From NCBI GenBank assembly GCA_964036315.1, contig OZ038482.1, positions 8,398,020 to 8,462,019 on the forward strand: a stretch of 64,000 bases of DNA, written 5' to 3'. Under the pieces are notes generated by a model. It made no database searches. It saw only the letters and a list, made by a program, of their open reading frames with translations, and was not told where the DNA came from. This document shows, piece by piece, positions 63,306 to 64,000 of this stretch; the first letter of the stretch is position 1, and the number at the start of each line of letters is the position of its first letter. The position numbers and the translations under genes are program-made. Source of the stretch: Acanthosepion esculentum. Its lineage: Eukaryota; Mollusca; Cephalopoda; Sepiida; Sepiidae.

Positions 63306-63355
63306 GGCCCCTGCGCAAGGATGACACGCAAATTCGTGAAGCGTTCCATATTTTT
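63249..63355 (+). ncRNA. U6 spliceosomal snRNA
   Basis: A full-length U6 (107 nt). It has the 5' stem-loop gtacttgcttcggcagtac, the ACAGAGA-containing region (gatacagagaagattagc), the AGC triad and internal stem-loop (atggcccctgcgcaaggatg) and the 3' end gaagcgttccata followed by T6. The 5' stem differs from the usual GTGCTTGC/GGCAGCAC by a compensated pair change (A-T for G-C). U6 forms the catalytic core of the spliceosome with U2. With the octamer, TATA box and T run, it looks like an active gene, not one of the many U6 pseudogenes. Confidence 0.93.
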
Positions 63356-63356
63356 T
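63351..63356 (+). terminator. RNA polymerase III terminator
   Basis: A run of six T directly after the U6 body, the usual Pol III stop signal. Confidence 0.85.
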
Positions 63357-64000
63357 AAAGACCTTTTGGACGAAATTTATTACACCAAAGCCAATTTTAA
63401 TTCACTGTTTAAAATAGCGTAAAAAAAATGAATGTTATTTCACAAAACTCCTTTTTTTCATTCAATCTTTTTTACTGAAAAAAAAGCGATTCAAGATTTG
63501 TTTTTTTTTTAGTTCCATGAATTGAATCTCTTTGGAATGTAGATAAACGATGTCTTTGACAGGATAATCATTTGTTAATTTTTTAACACTTTAAAGTTAA
63601 ATTTCTTAAGTAAGGAAACACGCGTACGTAGTCAATTCTTAAAGGAGATGAAAATAAATTAAAATAAAAACCTACAAGAAGCCATTAAACACATTATTAT
63701 TTCGCTTTGAAGTTTTCGACCCGAAAGAATGCGATTTAAAAGAATTTGTTAAATATCTCATCACGTGTAACGAAAATCAAAAGGAAAGTGATGGAGACTA
63801 CTCTGTAAAAAAAAACCTGCATTCTTCGTTTTTTTCAGCAATACCAAAAACTATCATCATCAGTATCTTGCTTCTGCTTGAAGAGAAAGAAATATCGGCA
63901 ACAGTTGCATTGTACTTTCAAATCCAACAGCCACAATTTTCTGATTATACATTTAAATTTCTTCACCATTAATAAAAAAAAAATTCTTCCTGTTCAAATA
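63357..64000. other. non-coding, window end
   Basis: AT-rich DNA without recognisable features. Confidence 0.5.

Overview
The window is AT-rich, intron-rich metazoan DNA. Long homopolymer runs, TA/CA microsatellites, tRNA-derived SINEs, decayed DNA transposons and one intact U6 snRNA gene all point to an invertebrate animal. The SINE style and repeat mix suggest a coleoid cephalopod, probably an octopus; that is inference, since no species marker is visible. All protein coding that I can support is on the + strand.

Left half (10.5-24.3 kb): a complete RBMX/hnRNP G homologue. Nine coding exons join in phase to encode 526 residues: an N-terminal RRM with good RNP2 and RNP1 motifs, then a long Arg/Ser/Gly/Pro-rich tail ending in 48-bp tandem repeats. 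Its introns hold a SINE fragment, a candidate 45-nt in-frame cassette exon, a candidate intronic poly(A) site and two (TA)n arrays. The 3' region (24.3-30.2 kb) has several poly(A) signals and a possible 3'UTR intron.

Right half (48.6-55.7 kb): a diverged second copy of the same gene that has become something else. The RRM exons are not found, two middle exons are gone, and the last RBMX exon is interrupted by about 1.5 kb encoding six C2H2 fingers of the JAZ/ZNF385 (dsRNA-binding) type. Five exons still join in phase to give a 565-residue chimera: RBMX-like low-complexity tail plus six zinc fingers. The rest of the old RBMX last exon lies downstream as untranslated remnant, followed by a 3' flank about 99% identical by eye to that of the parent. 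Identity between the copies is patchy, as expected from gene conversion. This chimera is the main discovery candidate.

Between and around the two genes: a hAT MITE with target-site duplication (4.4 kb), a larger hAT-like element (7.8-9.7 kb), a Tigger/pogo-type DNA transposon fossil (34.0-37.0 kb) with a 122-bp palindrome at its right end, fragments of a LINE and of a Cys-rich repeat-associated family (38.9-41.1 kb), SINEs, possible solo LTRs and, near the right edge, a U6 snRNA gene with octamer, TATA box and T-run terminator.
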